DNA of 64,000 nucleotides from Iris pallida (GCA_029216955.1 JANAVB010010791.1:10715586-10779585); one strand, 5' to 3'. Counted from the stretch's first letter, positions 12,119 to 23,870 are shown. Notes: a model not told the origin generated them from the letters alone. A program made the numbers and translations.

Positions 12119-12311
12119 ATGGAGCGAGTGGTAATACGTTGACTCCGTTGACGGGCTGACGACGGTTATCGGTTCTCTGAAGGTGTGGATTGCTCTGGGT
12201 GCTGGAGCTTGCTGAGAGGAGGAAGACGTTGAGTGTCTGTATCTGCCTCTCTGATGACTCCTTGTATGTTCGTTGTAGATTCTGTGTGTGTGTGTGAAGG
12301 AGACGATCCTT

Positions 12312-12321
12312 CTATTTATAG
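12312..12321 (-). promoter_or_regulatory. TATA box for Tat element transcription
   Basis: CTATAAATAG on the minus strand, about 190 bp before the LTR end and 300 bp before the gag ATG. This places the RNA start near 12285, leaving a short R-U5. Confidence 0.55.
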
Positions 12322-12647
12322 ATTTGCAGGCTGACTGCTCATGCGCGCATGTGGGATACGCCGGTGTGGGGATGCCACGTGGAAGTTGCTGATGGGGGCG
12401 CACGGATGATGCGCCCTGATTGGAAGGTTGAACTCTTCATACTGCTGTTGTGAGCCGGCACGTAGTAGAAGAGAAGATCTTTCTGTTGCAGAAATCTTGG
12501 ACGAGTTGAGTCAAAGGACACATGTCGTCGACTCATGGCTTGAAAATCTCGAATTTGGGGGGGGGAAGTAATCTGGTGAGCTGCGCCTTGATTGGGCGCA
12601 GGAGGAGGTTGCGGCTCATAACCTTTAGGGGTTACAAACTGTTTAGA

Positions 12648-12880
12648 GCGCATGGCTTTTGAGGCGCATGCAGACGACTTTCCATCTGTCTTTCGGGATC
12701 AGAGATCGGTCTGGGGCGCATGGCTTTTGAGGCGCATGCAAAGCTTCAACTGGAGACTCTTCTTCTGTCTTTAGGGATCAGTGAAGGGTCTGAGGCACAT
12801 GGCTTTTGAGGCGCATGCTGGTTTGGACGCATGGCCGTAGAGGCGCATGGCGATTTGGACGCATGGCCGTAGAGGCGCAT
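12648..12880. repeat. GCGCATG-rich direct repeats
   Basis: A unit beginning GCGCATGGCTTTTGAGG recurs at 12648, 12716 and 12795 (the last with GCACATGG), with periods of 68 and 79 bp. It is followed by two copies of a unit of about 31 bp containing GGACGCATGGCCGTAGAGG. Confidence 0.75.
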
Positions 12881-13237
12881 GCGGATGGCCACGTGGCAGT
12901 AGCCGTCGGAATAGAGTCATGATGATGCTGACGTTGCCGACGCTTCGTTCTCTGAAAAAGCTGTCAACTGTTCAGACTTTGGGAAGCGTGCTGCCAACTC
13001 TGGTGTCAGTTCAGCATTTAATGTTTGTGACGTTCGATGGACAGCTGAGTGGGCACATTGTTTGGTGTTCCACTCGGCATAGAGATGTGGGGGGGCGCAT
13101 CCTCTGTGATGCGTCGGGTACTATAGGGCACGTCTGTGTGATGCACCTGATGCTGGAGGGCGCGTCCGTGTGATGCGCTGTTTGGCTGGCACATCCGACA
13201 TGTCCTTTAATGACGTGGCTGTCTCGCTTCTCGAGTG

Positions 13238-13361
13238 CTATAAATAGCCGTTTGGCTGAATTCGAGGCGTCCGGTTCATCCATTTAATGCAAATTCATTG
13301 CACAAAATTCGGAGAGTCATCCACTTGGCGCATGGGTTTGATTTGCCCGGCCTATAAATAG
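13238..13361 (+). promoter_or_regulatory. Two plus-strand TATA boxes inside the LTR
   Basis: CTATAAATAG occurs on the plus strand at 13238-13247 and 13352-13361, opposite to the element's own TATA box. Either the LTR is bidirectional or another LTR is embedded. No recognisable plus-strand gene follows; an open frame from 13361 to 13801 has no family signature. Confidence 0.4.
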
Positions 13362-13975
13362 TGGCATGGAGAGAAGGTTTGCTCCTCGTTCCCTCTCGTA
13401 ATTCCAACATGAACTTGGATATGCGGGTGCATTCTGTTGACGAAGTGCTCCCGAGGGTGAAGATGAGACGTCGTGTTGTCTTCGATGCACTTGAAGGTGA
13501 CTGTTACATCCAAAAGACGGAGTCGAGGGCTTCTGAGACAGGCGGAAGGTGCCTGTTGCATCCAAAGATAGGGATGTTCGGGCCTCGTCTCCGTTGTTCC
13601 GGAAGAGCCGTAGATCGGAATGGTGGTGCTAGGCTCTCTCTTCCTTCAAAGTGGGTGCCGCCCACTTTGATTGTGTTGAAAGCTCCTTGTGCCATGAATT
13701 CGATCACGGTCTTCCTTGGTCTTTGGAGGCTCTTTCGAAGCCTCCCCTGGCCACAGCATTTGCGGTGCTCTTCTCTTCCTTGGTTCCAGCCAGAGGGTTA
13801 AATGCTTTGCTTAGCGAAGCACTTATCAGGTGAGCCTGGCTGGAAGAGCGGCACATAACTGGGCTCTGCTCGGCCAGGTGAGCCTGGTTGGAAGAGTTGC
13901 ACATAACTGAGCTGCTGAAGGGATGCACATAACTGAGCTGGATGCACATAACTGAGCTGCTGAAGAGATGGTAGG

Positions 13976-14130
13976 ATGCGCCTGGCTGGAGGCGCATGAC
14001 ATCTGCTGCACCTGGCTGACAGCGCATGGTGACTGCTGCGCCTATCGGAAGGCGCATGGAGGTGGCCGCTGCGCCTATCCGGAGGCGCATGGTGGCCGCT
14101 GCGCCTATCTGGAGGCGCATGGTGGCCGTT
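13976..14130. repeat. Short tandem repeats around CTGCGCCTATC...GGCGCATGG
   Basis: Three to four imperfect units of roughly 30-35 bp, each pairing a GCGCC box with a GGCGCATGG box about 10 bp later. An AATAAA-like A-rich stretch follows near 14213 on the plus strand. Confidence 0.7.
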
Positions 14131-14546
14131 GGCTGTAGATCTAGGATCTTTCTTTTTGTAGAAATTCTCCTTTGTACAACCTTTTCTAGCCATGTAAATA
14201 GACTTTTATATATAAAATAAAAAGTCCTTCTTCGAATGGCTTATTTTGATTTTGCTGTCTGAGTTCTGGCGCATATAGTGCCTGGCACATGGGCTTTCTG
14301 GCTGTGAAATTCCATGCTTCTACATGCATAAATAAATTAAAGAACAGTACAAACTGAAATAGAAAATCATGCTAATAACAGCATAATAGATGTTCCAAAT
14401 ACATCAATCTCAGCAAATAGAAAGTCTCAGTGCTAATAAAAATAAAAAGATAAGTGCTATCTTGGTATGTCGGAGCATTTCCAAGCATACATAGACAATA
14501 AAAAGTCTAACTAGATAACATCAAGACAAAATACATCACGTCTAGA

Positions 14547-15757
14547 TCAAAAATCCTCAGAATTATCATCATCAGTGCCAGCAACACCACCATGTCCAGA
14601 TGGACCAGCTCCAGAAGTGCTAGCTCCAAAAGGGTGTAGAGTAGCACCTGAACCATGGTATCAGTCATAAGCGCTCCTTATAGCGGTAGCCCGATACAGC
14701 TAGATCTCGGGGAAGAGAACCGACAGAATGTTCAGTCTGAGCAAACCATAGATCTGTAAAAGAATTTGTGAGAGCCTGAAATCGACTGGTATCATGGAAC
14801 TCACGTTCCCTCGATGAGTCAGTGATAAATGCTCGCAAATTAGAGAGATGCTGGTGGATACCCTCATAAGACATAGGGTAGTCCTGTGGAGCAAGAGCAG
14901 TAGGAGGAGCAGGAAGAATAACTGTACTGCGATGAGAGAGCTGAAGATACTTGGGCTCAGAGTCACGAGCGCAAGTGGATAGGTCAATCTCAAAATACTG
15001 AAAGATGATTAGGAGGATCATCGCATTGGCAAGGTTTTTGTTCCTTTTGCGACAACGACCCATCATCTGAATGATAGTCTTGGGGACAGAAAAATGAATA
15101 GCCTTATGAATATGATAAAGGGAAGACAACTCAAGGATAGTCACATCGTCTTTTGAGATAGATTTGGGCAAAAGAGTAGAGTAGACGATGCGGTGCAATT
15201 TATAGAAAAATGAGTTCAAATTTGCAGCTTTGAACTTACCAGAACGAACGCGATTAGGAGAGCAAAGTTTGTTCTTGAAGATGTTTAAAGTCCTGCCTGC
15301 GGGAATTTTAAATTTTGTGATATCGACAAGCGGAGCACCTTCATTTGGTATATCAAAGATTTTCGCTAAGTTGACATCATTGAACTGAATATCGGTTTCG
15401 GCGAGATGACTTCTAACAATAAATGTGTTAAGAGTGAAATTGTAGTAAAACAAGCGAATAGCATTGGATGCAATTGGATATAAAAGGATAACAAGATTAT
15501 GCAATCATAATGCTTCAAAGTAAGTGCGATGGTCAGGAAAGACGGTCCACTTAATCGGAGCGCCGGGACATGTTGTGAATCGAGAAATCTACATACAATA
15601 GAAGCGATTGGTCATGGGTTTGGAAGAAAAACCCAATAAACGCCCCGTCGTCCTTTTGGATGGGTGAAAAGAGGGATTCATGGATTGGATCTGAAGACGA
15701 GGCCTCTTCACTAACCGTCGTCTTTTTCCTCTTGGAAGGGTTGAAGTGTCTAGACAT
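14547..15757 (-). pseudogene. Decayed plant transposon-protein ORF
   Basis: The frame starts MSRHFNPSKRKKTT at 15757. It resembles the putative plant transposon protein domain found in plant retroelements, shown by segments like FNDVNLAKIFDIPNEG, LHRIVYSTLLPKSISKDD and ILLIIFQYFEIDL. It is broken by a frameshift near 15560, an in-frame TGA near 15508, and another frameshift near 14680; the C-terminus (GASTSGAGPSGHGG...DNSEDF) ends at a TGA at 14547. No LTRs of its own were found. It lies just outside the Tat element's 5' LTR. Biochemical role unknown. Confidence 0.55.
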
Positions 15758-16078
15758 TATTTCTATTAATAATATAGAAATTCTCGAAATTGAAAGATGG
15801 AGAAGGAGGAGGTTATACCTTCTAAAATTTGAGTATATTGAAGAGAACGAGAAAGTGACGTGATCTATTAAATAATATTATGTGTCATCTAACATGACAA
15901 TTAACATGAAAATTTTAATCCAAAAATTAATTGCACATTTTTTTAATATTAATTTTAATTTTAATTTTAAAATTTTAAATATCGGTTGCCACATCAACAT
16001 GTCATGTCAGTTGTCAATTAAGAAAAATGATTTGGAGGGATAATTCGGGGGAATGAGTAGCATTAGTCGTAGAACTAT
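15758..16078. other. AT-rich spacer without genes
   Basis: Low-complexity AAAATTTTAA-type sequence between the decayed ORF and the copia insertion site. No coding, RNA or inverted-repeat element was recognised. Confidence 0.6.
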
Positions 16079-16083
16079 ACTAG

Positions 16084-17246
16084 TGTTGGTGTTTTTACCT
16101 TTGGAACTAGAAAGATAGTCTCGCATTGCTTACACCAAAAAGTGAGTATCTTAATATATAGCTTTGTTTGTGTTGATATGTGCACATGGTGCCATGTGGG
16201 AGTATTTTTCTAGTGGGAAAAAAGATTAACTCCTCAATGAAGCATTTATGCTTTCTGTTATGCTCTCGGATTATTCCCTTAGGAGCTACGACTCCGACTC
16301 TAACTCGAACTCGGGTTCGGACTCAGGATCAAGGGCGCAAAATGTCGCTTTGTTGGTGCCCTTTGCACTTAGCACGTCAGCATCGGCACATAGCATGAAT
16401 GCAGACCTATGCTGCTGCGCTATAGCACCCGCCTAACAATACGGGCTGTACGTGGCTATGTGTGCATGTACCGCTGCGGGGCTACGTGCCTATGCTGCTG
16501 CGCTATAGCATGAATACGGACCTACGTGCCTGTATTGTTAGGTGTTTGAGTACGCAGGTGCATGGGCTGATGAGCTGTTGGGCGCATGGGCATTGATGTC
16601 GGTTAATTATGCTAATTGGAAGATTTGAGGGGTTATGGAAAGATTGAGTCAATTATTCGGATCCTTTTTTTGTAGGATTTGAATTTAACTCAGTTATATC
16701 TTTCCATTATTCGCTCCTATCTTTTAGCAATCAGTTGGCAGCCAAGATTAAGGTTAGGGCTTTCACCCAACTCTATAAATACTGGTGAAACTCTATAAAT
16801 ACTCTCTTCATGCCTCCTTTGAGGACTTACTCTAAAATTGAGAGATGAAGAGAGTTGCGTGGTTGCTGCCTTCAGAGTCCAAAGGACTTCAACGAGTTCA
16901 TACAGAAGGTGACGGCAAGCATTCCAGAAGTTCTTTCATAACTTGCTGGTTCCTGGAAGCATATCGCGATAGGGCGAATCTTGCTTTGAGCAACGGTAAT
17001 TTTAATCACCCCAACAGAGTTGTATTTCTTTTTTTCTTCTTCTCCGTGTGCCTTAAGGAAATTAGGAGAGAAAACTTGTTTGTCAGAGGTCTCCGAAATC
17101 GTAAAAAAATCAGAACAAAGAGCAAATTTATTTGCAAAAGGTCTGTGCTTCTAACTGTTGCTTTATCTGAATAGAGAGCAAATTTATTTGCAAGTGGTCT
17201 CAAATTTTTTATTGTTCTTCCATCTAGATCTATTTCGGGAATAACA
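16084..17246 (+). repeat. 5' LTR of copia-1
   Basis: Starts TGTTGGTG, ends AATAACA. It carries CATGCA and GCGCATG motifs, and a duplicated TATA segment: CTCTATAAATACT appears at about 16770 and 16790, but only once in the 3' LTR (about 28710). Internal sequence begins ATCTCAAAG with no TGG-type primer site. Confidence 0.88.
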
Positions 17247-18048
17247 ATCTCAAAGTAAGATATAGATCCGATAGAGAACAGTCCGTGCAAACCTTCTCGA
17301 CACAAGTTTTAACAAACTTGAGAAGTTTGATGGGGAGCATTATAATGTCTGGAAGAGAAAGGTTAGCCTTAATCTTTAACTTATGAGCATAGAATACATG
17401 TTGACAGATCCAGAGCCTTTAATTCTAAAAGGTAAAAATGTTCGGAGGGTCGCTGAGGCCACTGCTTTGTAGTCAAAGTGGAAGAGAGATAACAACCTCT
17501 ACAAGCTGTTTATCTTAAACTCGATGGTGGACTCTTTGGTGGAGTCATACCGCAAGACGGTCAATGCCAAGGATATTTAGGATTCTGTGGAGAACCTCTA
17601 CAAGGCAAATGGGAACAGGAACAAGATCCACATGATCGAAAATATCTGGAGGATGTGATTTGAGGATGACAAGACAATGTTGCCTCAAGTCATGGAATTT
17701 CTTAAGTTACGTCAGAAACGCAAGGATAATGACATGTCCTTGGTTGATGCTTTCGTCGTTGGGGGTATTGTCTCCATGCTCCCATCTGGATGGAGCAACT
17801 TCATCGTAGACATGCACCGCAAGAAGATGGAGGTGGATCTTGAGTGCCTCTTGTACTGGATTCATGTTGAAGACGAGTTGATGGATCAACTCAAATTGGA
17901 CACCTTGTCTAAATAGATGGCGATGACCAACTTACTACAACGAGGAAACTCAAAGGAGAAGCATAAGGCTCCCTACAATAAGAAGAAGGACGTTCACTAT
18001 CAAAATGTGAAGTTGGTTCAGTTCAAGCCAAAGTCTAAGGACCATCGG
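17247..18048 (+). pseudogene. gag: Gag of copia-1, part 1
   Basis: Recognised from segments shared with the other copia element: KFDGEHYNVWKRKVSLNL, TMLPQVMEFLKLRQKRKD, SNFIVDMHRKKMEVDLE and DQLKLDTLSK. Several TAA/TAG stops interrupt it. The gypsy insertion falls inside the codon run for SKDHRACFNCGK; the zinc knuckle CFNCGKQGHFREDC resumes at 20790 on the far side, showing that the insertion is clean. Confidence 0.85.
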
Positions 18049-18528
18049 TGACGCAGCGGGATAGCAGAACGGGCTTACCTTCGTGCTTGGCAATGGCCAA
18101 GTCGATCGGTGATGACGATAATTGGACCACCGTTGCTTGGTGAGAGCTAAGCGGTGCCGCAAAAACTTCGACGGAGGGCCTTGTAAGGGGTCCGCACTAA
18201 GGTTGCTTGAAAACATCAAAGCGAGGGGCTTCCGAATCCCCGAAACAGTCGAGTCCACGACCAAGAAAATAAGAGAACAAATCTCAAACTTTAAAGAAGA
18301 ATTTTATTGATTAAAAGTTGTTCCCAATTGCATACAAAAGGAGGGCTTTTGTAACAACCTAATCCTAATAAAATAAAGATAAAATCTATCATAATAAAAG
18401 ATAAAGTCAAAATAAGAATCCTATCATAAATAGGATTATAAAAAAAAGTAAAAAAAAGAAAAAGGAATCCAAGAGGGAAGAGGAAAAGAAAAGGAATCCT
18501 AGAGGGACTAGGATTCTACGCTACATCA
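18049..18528 (-). repeat. 3' LTR of gypsy-2
   Basis: On the minus strand it starts TGATGTAGCG and ends GCTGCGTCA. It matches 20294-20782 along its length with scattered differences, including a short segment missing near 18345 relative to the other copy. Confidence 0.93.
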
Positions 18529-20279
18529 GTCTCCCCTACTTCAAGAGAACTCGTCCCTGAGTTCTTCTCAGAAATAAAGTGGTTCGTCAGATGAAAAGTA
18601 TTCGTAAAGATCGACGACATTGAAAGTTAGAGAGGTACGTGTGTCTTAATGCTGAAGTTGCGGATGAGAGTTGGTGAGACCATCGAACTTTTGAACTTCA
18701 GTCATTATCTTTGGTGTAGGTCAGTCGCGGCTTGCCCGAATCTTCTCTTCATCAACACTGCGGCCATTGATGCTAGTCACAAATTCCAAGAAGATGAGTT
18801 AGTTAGTAAATAATCTACACTTCTTAATTCGAAGAAGGTTGAGAAGTTCCCTGAGGTGTTTTAAATAATCAGCTTGACTCTTACTATAAATCAGGATATC
18901 GTCAAAGTAGATGACTACGAACTTTCTTGTTAATGGCTTCAAACTATGATTCTTGATGGCCATGAAGGTCTTTGACGTATTCAAAAGTCTGAAGGGCAAA
19001 AATAGCCATTCGAGTAGTTCTCGGATATTGAAAATAGTGTTCCACTCATCATCAGGTTGGATCTGGATTGGAAAGCAGCTGATGGTGATGTGGTTGATAA
19101 CCCGATTGTCGATGTACATACGCCGTGAGCCATCCTTCTTTGTCACAAGCTCACATCCATGAGCTTTCGTCTCTTTAGCATTGGAAGCTTTCAATATTGG
19201 TAAATTCTTCAATGCTCCATCGCAAGATAAATTCTCTTGTTGAGTCGTACACTTAAGAGAAATGAACGATGAACATGACGATAAAAATGATGATGATAAT
19301 AATGTCTTGGTTGACTCCACTGAAATTCTCTATTTGTCGTGTAAACTTTTACTGATACTTCTTTTCAGAATTTTCTGTAGAGATCCTGCACCATGTTCTT
19401 GATCGTCATCTTCGGGGAGGATCTTGTCTTCTTTTGGGTAATTTTCTTGAGGGCATGAAAAATGATCTTCGTAGCGTCCGTAATAATTTCACCAAAGATT
19501 ATCATGTCCTTCTCTTCAGTTGGTTCTGTTTCTTGATTAGAAAACTTCAAATTCATATCTTCTTGAAGCGTTGAAGATTTTAATTCAGCATCTACAATGG
19601 GTTCAGCCGACTTTGATATGTTCTTCGCAATCTTGTTGTCTTTATAGTTAACAATGACAATTGGTGCTATGAAGGGACAATTGTTGTGGGAATGCCCGAG
19701 CCCCTTTTGTGGTTGTGGACTGGTCTTAGGAATATCATCCGATGCTAATGGAAGGAGAGTGAGACATCGTCCATCTTGAAGGAAGGAATAGGTGTTGTCT
19801 CTTTCCCGGTAAGTGACATTTTTTTAAATTTCCACGGTCGACCGAGGATGATGTGGCAATAGTCCATGTCGATAATATCGAACGTGACTTCATCCTTGTA
19901 GGTCTTTTCGATGGAGAAGGGTATGCGACAAACTTCTGAGACGACTATATTGTGGCCCTGTTGAATCCAGCTAATTTTATATGGAGCCGGGTGTGCTTCT
20001 TTGGTCAGTCCCATCTTCTCCACCATTGTTCTTGAAACAATGTTCTTTATACACCTGTTGTCAATGATGATGTCACGTAACTTGCCTTTGACCTTGCATT
20101 GGGTTCGAAAGACATTGTGGTGTTGGGTAATTCTTCAATCTTTGGGGCTAACAGTAGTCGCCTAACAATACATACTGGATGTCCAAACTCCTCGCGCGTT
20201 ACTGGTTTCGCCATTGTTGTTTTAAAAAAGAAAGATTCCCAAAGGTTTCCAAAATAAATTGGAATCCTCGATCTGTGGG
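18529..20279 (-). pseudogene. Pol remnant of gypsy-2 (protease and partial RT)
   Basis: Protease remnants: an active-site region reading IIIDNRCIKNIVS, where the usual D-S/T-G is lost (about 20055-20085), and FDIIDMDYCHIILGRPW (about 19840). RT remnants at 18799-19320 include VTKKDGSRRMYIDNRVIN and the catalytic YFDD, but motifs between them are deleted (FPIQIQP runs almost directly into EWNTIF). The thumb (about 18700-18760) then joins the polyprotein C-terminus just before the polypurine tract, so RNase H and integrase were lost. Frames change several times. Confidence 0.85.
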
Positions 20280-20291
20280 GCTCTGATACCA
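20280..20291 (-). promoter_or_regulatory. Primer binding site, initiator tRNA-Met type
   Basis: TGGTATCAGAGC on the minus strand, two bases after the 5' LTR end. It is the standard plant retrotransposon site pairing with initiator tRNA-Met. Confidence 0.95.
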
Positions 20292-20293
20292 CT

Positions 20294-20782
20294 TGACGCA
20301 GCGGGATAGCGGAACGGGCTTACCTTTATGCTTGGCAATGGCCAAGTCGATCGGTGATGACGATAACTGGACCACCGTTGCTTGGTGAGAGCGAAGTGGT
20401 GCCACAAAAACTCCGACGGAGGGCCTTGTGAGGGGTCCGCACGAAGGTTGCTTGAAAACCTCAAGCGAGGGGCTTTCGAATCCACGGAACAGTCGAGTCC
20501 ACGACCAAGAAAATAAGAGAACAAATCTCAAACTTTAAAGAAGAATTTTATTGATTAAAAGTTGTTCCCAATTGCATACAAAAGGTGCCTATTTATAGGG
20601 CTTTTGTGACAACCTAATCCTAATAAAATAAAGATAAAATATATCCTAATAAAAGATAAAATCAAAATAAGAATCCTATTATTAATAGGATTATAAAAAA
20701 AGTAAAGAAAAGAAAAAGGAATCCAAGATGGAAGAGGAAAAGAAAAGAAATCCTAGAGGGACTAGGATTCTACGCTACATCA
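20294..20782 (-). repeat. 5' LTR of gypsy-2
   Basis: 489 bp, with the same termini as the 3' LTR. A TATA-like TATAAATAG occurs on the minus strand near 20590-20600. Confidence 0.93.
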
Positions 20783-23700
20783 ATCGGGCTTGTTTCAATT
20801 GTGGCAAACAAGGCCATTTTAGGGAGGACTGCAAGAAAAAATCTAAACGAAAAGAGCAAGGTGAGGCTAACTTTGTTGTTATGATTGCAGGTTGACTCAA
20901 CTAGTGTTAACACAGAGTGGTGGATAGATACTGGGGCATTATACCATATTTGCTCAAAGAATAAGTGGTTCACCACATATAGACCTATTTTTGAGAAGGT
21001 TATGGTGGCTAACTAGACACAAGCTGAAGTTCTGTGGATCGGACGGTGGTACTGAAACTAACTTCGGGAAAGTCGTTGATGCTTCAGGATGTGAAGCATG
21101 TACCGACTATAGCCAAGAACCTAGTCTCAAGTTGTCTTCTCTACAACACAGGCTTGAGGATAGACATTAATATTGGCAAATGGTTATGTCTTATAAAGGA
21201 ACATACATCGGAAAGGCTTATTGTACCGAAAGGATGTTCAAATTTCAACTTGTAACTCTAATGGAGATAATAAATGTAGTCTCTTCTTCTGGTTGTTCTC
21301 TTGAGTTATGGCATAATAGACTAGGACATATTTATTGTAAAAGAATAAACATGATATCTAGCCTACGACTTATCTCCAAATATGGAGGTAAGGAGGTGGA
21401 GGTGTGTGAGGTCTGTGCGCAAATGAAGATCACTAGAAAATCGTTCAAGCGGGTAAACCGAAGTACAGATCTTCTGGAGATGGTGCACACAGATATATGT
21501 TACTTCAAATAGTACTCATAAAGGCCGATTACCTTCATCGATGATTTCTCAAAGTATGTATTCGTCTTTCTGCTCAAGTAAAGATGAAGCGTTCGAGAAA
21601 TTGAAGGACTTCTAAGCTGAAACCGAGCGTCAAATCGAACAACAACTCAAGAGGCTCGAAAGTGATCGAGGTGGAGAGTATAGTTCTAATAAATCTGCAT
21701 CGTTCTGCATAGAACAAAGAATTGTCAAAGAAACGACTGCTCCGTACTCCCCTCAATCAAATGGTGTTGTAGAAAGAAAGAACAAAATGTTAACATAGAT
21801 GATGAATTTAATGTTGTTAACTGCGGGCCTTCCAAATTACTTCTGGGGTGAAGCTGTGCATACGGCTACTTTCATTCTAAATAGCTAGAGTACCATATGC
21901 AACTTCCGATGTAACTCCTCATGGACTTTGGTTTAAGGTCAAACCCAATTTGAATGTCATTCGAGTGTGGGGGTGTTTGGCGTATGTGAAGCTTTCAGAT
22001 TTGAAGATTCAGAAGTTGGGTACAAGGACTACGAAGATAATCTTTCTGGTTATGCTGAGAAAAGTTATATTCGGAGGTTCCTTGATATTGAGTCCAATCA
22101 TATCATTGAACCTCGCGATGCAAAAAATTTTGAAGACAAATTTGCAAGGCACAAGAACATTATTCTCACAGATATTCTGGAGAATAGTGTGGGTGCACAG
22201 GAGGATGAAGCTCCTAACGAACATGTAGTCCAAGAAGAAGTTATTGCAGAAACAACGGTTGAACCACGCAGCACCAGTATCTAAGTGAGTAAGGAGATAT
22301 GAGGACTTCGGGGAAGATTTTGTCACCTATTATATTGAAGCAGATAAGCTTACCTATGATATGGCTATGAAGACCAAAGATGTTGTCTTTTGAAAGGAGG
22401 TTATTAGTGATGAGTAAGACTCGATAATCTCCAACAACATAATTGGTTGATCTAATTAAAAGAACAATACCAATTGGATGTAAATGAATCTTCAAGAAAA
22501 AAGATGAAGGCCGACGGAACTGTTGACAAGTTCAAGGCTAGGCTGGTAGCCAAGCAGTTTTCTCAGAAGTAGGGATCGATTATTTTGACAATTATACGCC
22601 AGTTGCAAAGATGACGACCACATGATGTCGATTGCTCTGAGTGTAATTAACAAACTATTTTTTATCAGATGGATGTTAAAACAATATTCTTGAATGGTGA
22701 GTTGACCGAAGAGATTTTCATGCATCAGCCAGAAGAATTTGTCGTTGAGGGCCTTAAAGACATTGTCTGCAAATTTGTAAAATCATTATATGGTCAAAAG
22801 CAAGCTCCCAAGATGTGGCATGAGAAGTTTGATAAAGTCATAAGATCAAATGGCTATAGGGTCAGCGAAACGGTTAAGTGTGTGTACACAAAGTTTACTG
22901 ATGGTCGAGGAGTTATCGTTTGTCTGTACATGGACGATATGCCAATCTTGGGTACAGATTTAACATGTGTAACAGAGACAAAGAAGTTCCTCTCATATAA
23001 GTTCAGCATGAAGGACTTAGGGGAAGCTGATATTATCCTAGATAAAGATCATCTGAACGAAAACTAGAGTAGGGTTGTCACAGTCTTATGACATCGAAAA
23101 GATGCTCACACGATATGGGTATCAGAATCTTCCAGTGATCGATACGCCGTATAGGTGTGACAAAAAACTGAAGCCAAATCCAAGGAAAAGTGTCAGACAT
23201 CTGGAGTATTGAAGTGTCATCAGGAGTTTGATGTAGTACTACTGCCACAAGGCCTGGCATAGCTTTTGTCGTAGGGATGCTGAGTCGATTCACGAGCAAT
23301 CTAGGTATGGAGCACTGGAAAGTTGTGAAGAGGGTAATAAGATACCTCAATAGGACTCAGAAGTATGCAGTACACTACTACCGAGATCCAACAACAATTG
23401 AAGGCTTCAATGATGCAAACTGGTACTAAAAAGTAGAGAGTGAAAGGTCCACGGGAGGATATGTCTTCTCCATGGGTGGAGCTGCTATATCGTAAAAGTC
23501 GAAGAAATAAACTATGCTCTCACACTCTTCTATGGAATCTGAGTTCTATGCACTAGCGGCTGTAGTAGATGAAGCAGAATGGCTTCGGAAGGTTATGTAT
23601 GATTTTCTAATTGTTGGTGCACAGATTCCAGCGGTACCGATATACTGCGATAACCGGACGACTACAACGGTGGCATCAAATGACCTCATCAATAGCAAGA

Positions 23701-23870
23701 AGAGGACTGTGCGATTGAGGCACAGTACAGTGAATGATCTTATCAAAAGAGGAGCCATTGTCGTGCTTGATGTTCGGATCCAGGAGAATCTGGCGGGTCC
23801 ATTCACCAAAGGTCTCAAGCGCCAGCTCGTCAAAGACACAGCAAGAAAATGGGCTTTGAAGACATTCTGA
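20783..23870 (+). pseudogene. Gag zinc knuckle and pol of copia-1
   Basis: Order of recognisable parts: zinc knuckle CFNCGKQGHFREDC (20790), protease WWIDTG (about 20910), pre-integrase ELWHNRLGHIYCKRIN (about 21300), integrase core with IDDFSKYVFVF and NGVVERKNKM (21530-21790), RT with MDVKTIFLNGELTEEIF and YMDD in place of YVDD (22669-23067), and RNase H with SHSSMESEFYALAAV and PFTKGLKRQL (23514-23870). Stops and frameshifts separate nearly all parts, so this is a dead copy. Confidence 0.88.

Larger units (their letters stand above)
1..14289 (-). mobile_element. Ty3/gypsy retrotransposon, Tat lineage (3' LTR off window)
   Basis: Minus-strand order is 5' LTR (from about 14289 down to 12120), primer site, gag, protease, RT, degenerate RNase H, second RNase H, integrase, repeat array, then an opposite-strand ORF to the window edge. 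The second RNase H after the original one and the extra ORF between pol and the 3' LTR are hallmarks of the Tat group. The 3' LTR lies left of base 1, so neither target duplication nor LTR identity can be checked. The right boundary is a guess based on a TG/CA terminus near 14289. Confidence 0.8.
12120..14289 (-). repeat. 5' LTR of the Tat element (right edge uncertain)
   Basis: The left edge is set by the CA terminus beside the candidate primer site. It contains a minus-strand TATA box (12312-12321), GCGCATG-rich repeats and two plus-strand TATA boxes. The partner LTR is outside the window, so the right edge (TG terminus near 14289) is unverified and a second element could be embedded. Confidence 0.5.
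18049..20782 (-). mobile_element. Deleted Ty3/gypsy element gypsy-2 nested in copia-1 gag
   Basis: Two LTRs (18049-18528 and 20294-20782) flank 1.8 kb of decayed pol. Target duplications ATCGG are perfect (18044-18048 and 20783-20787). On the minus strand the primer site TGGTATCAGAGC (initiator tRNA-Met) follows the 5' LTR and a polypurine run (GTAGGGGAGAC) precedes the 3' LTR. Gag, RNase H and integrase are missing, so it cannot move alone. Confidence 0.95.

Noticed and set aside
13361..13801. Plus-strand open frame of 146 codons after a TATA box
   Set aside because: No recognisable domain or codon signature; it lies inside the presumed Tat LTR.
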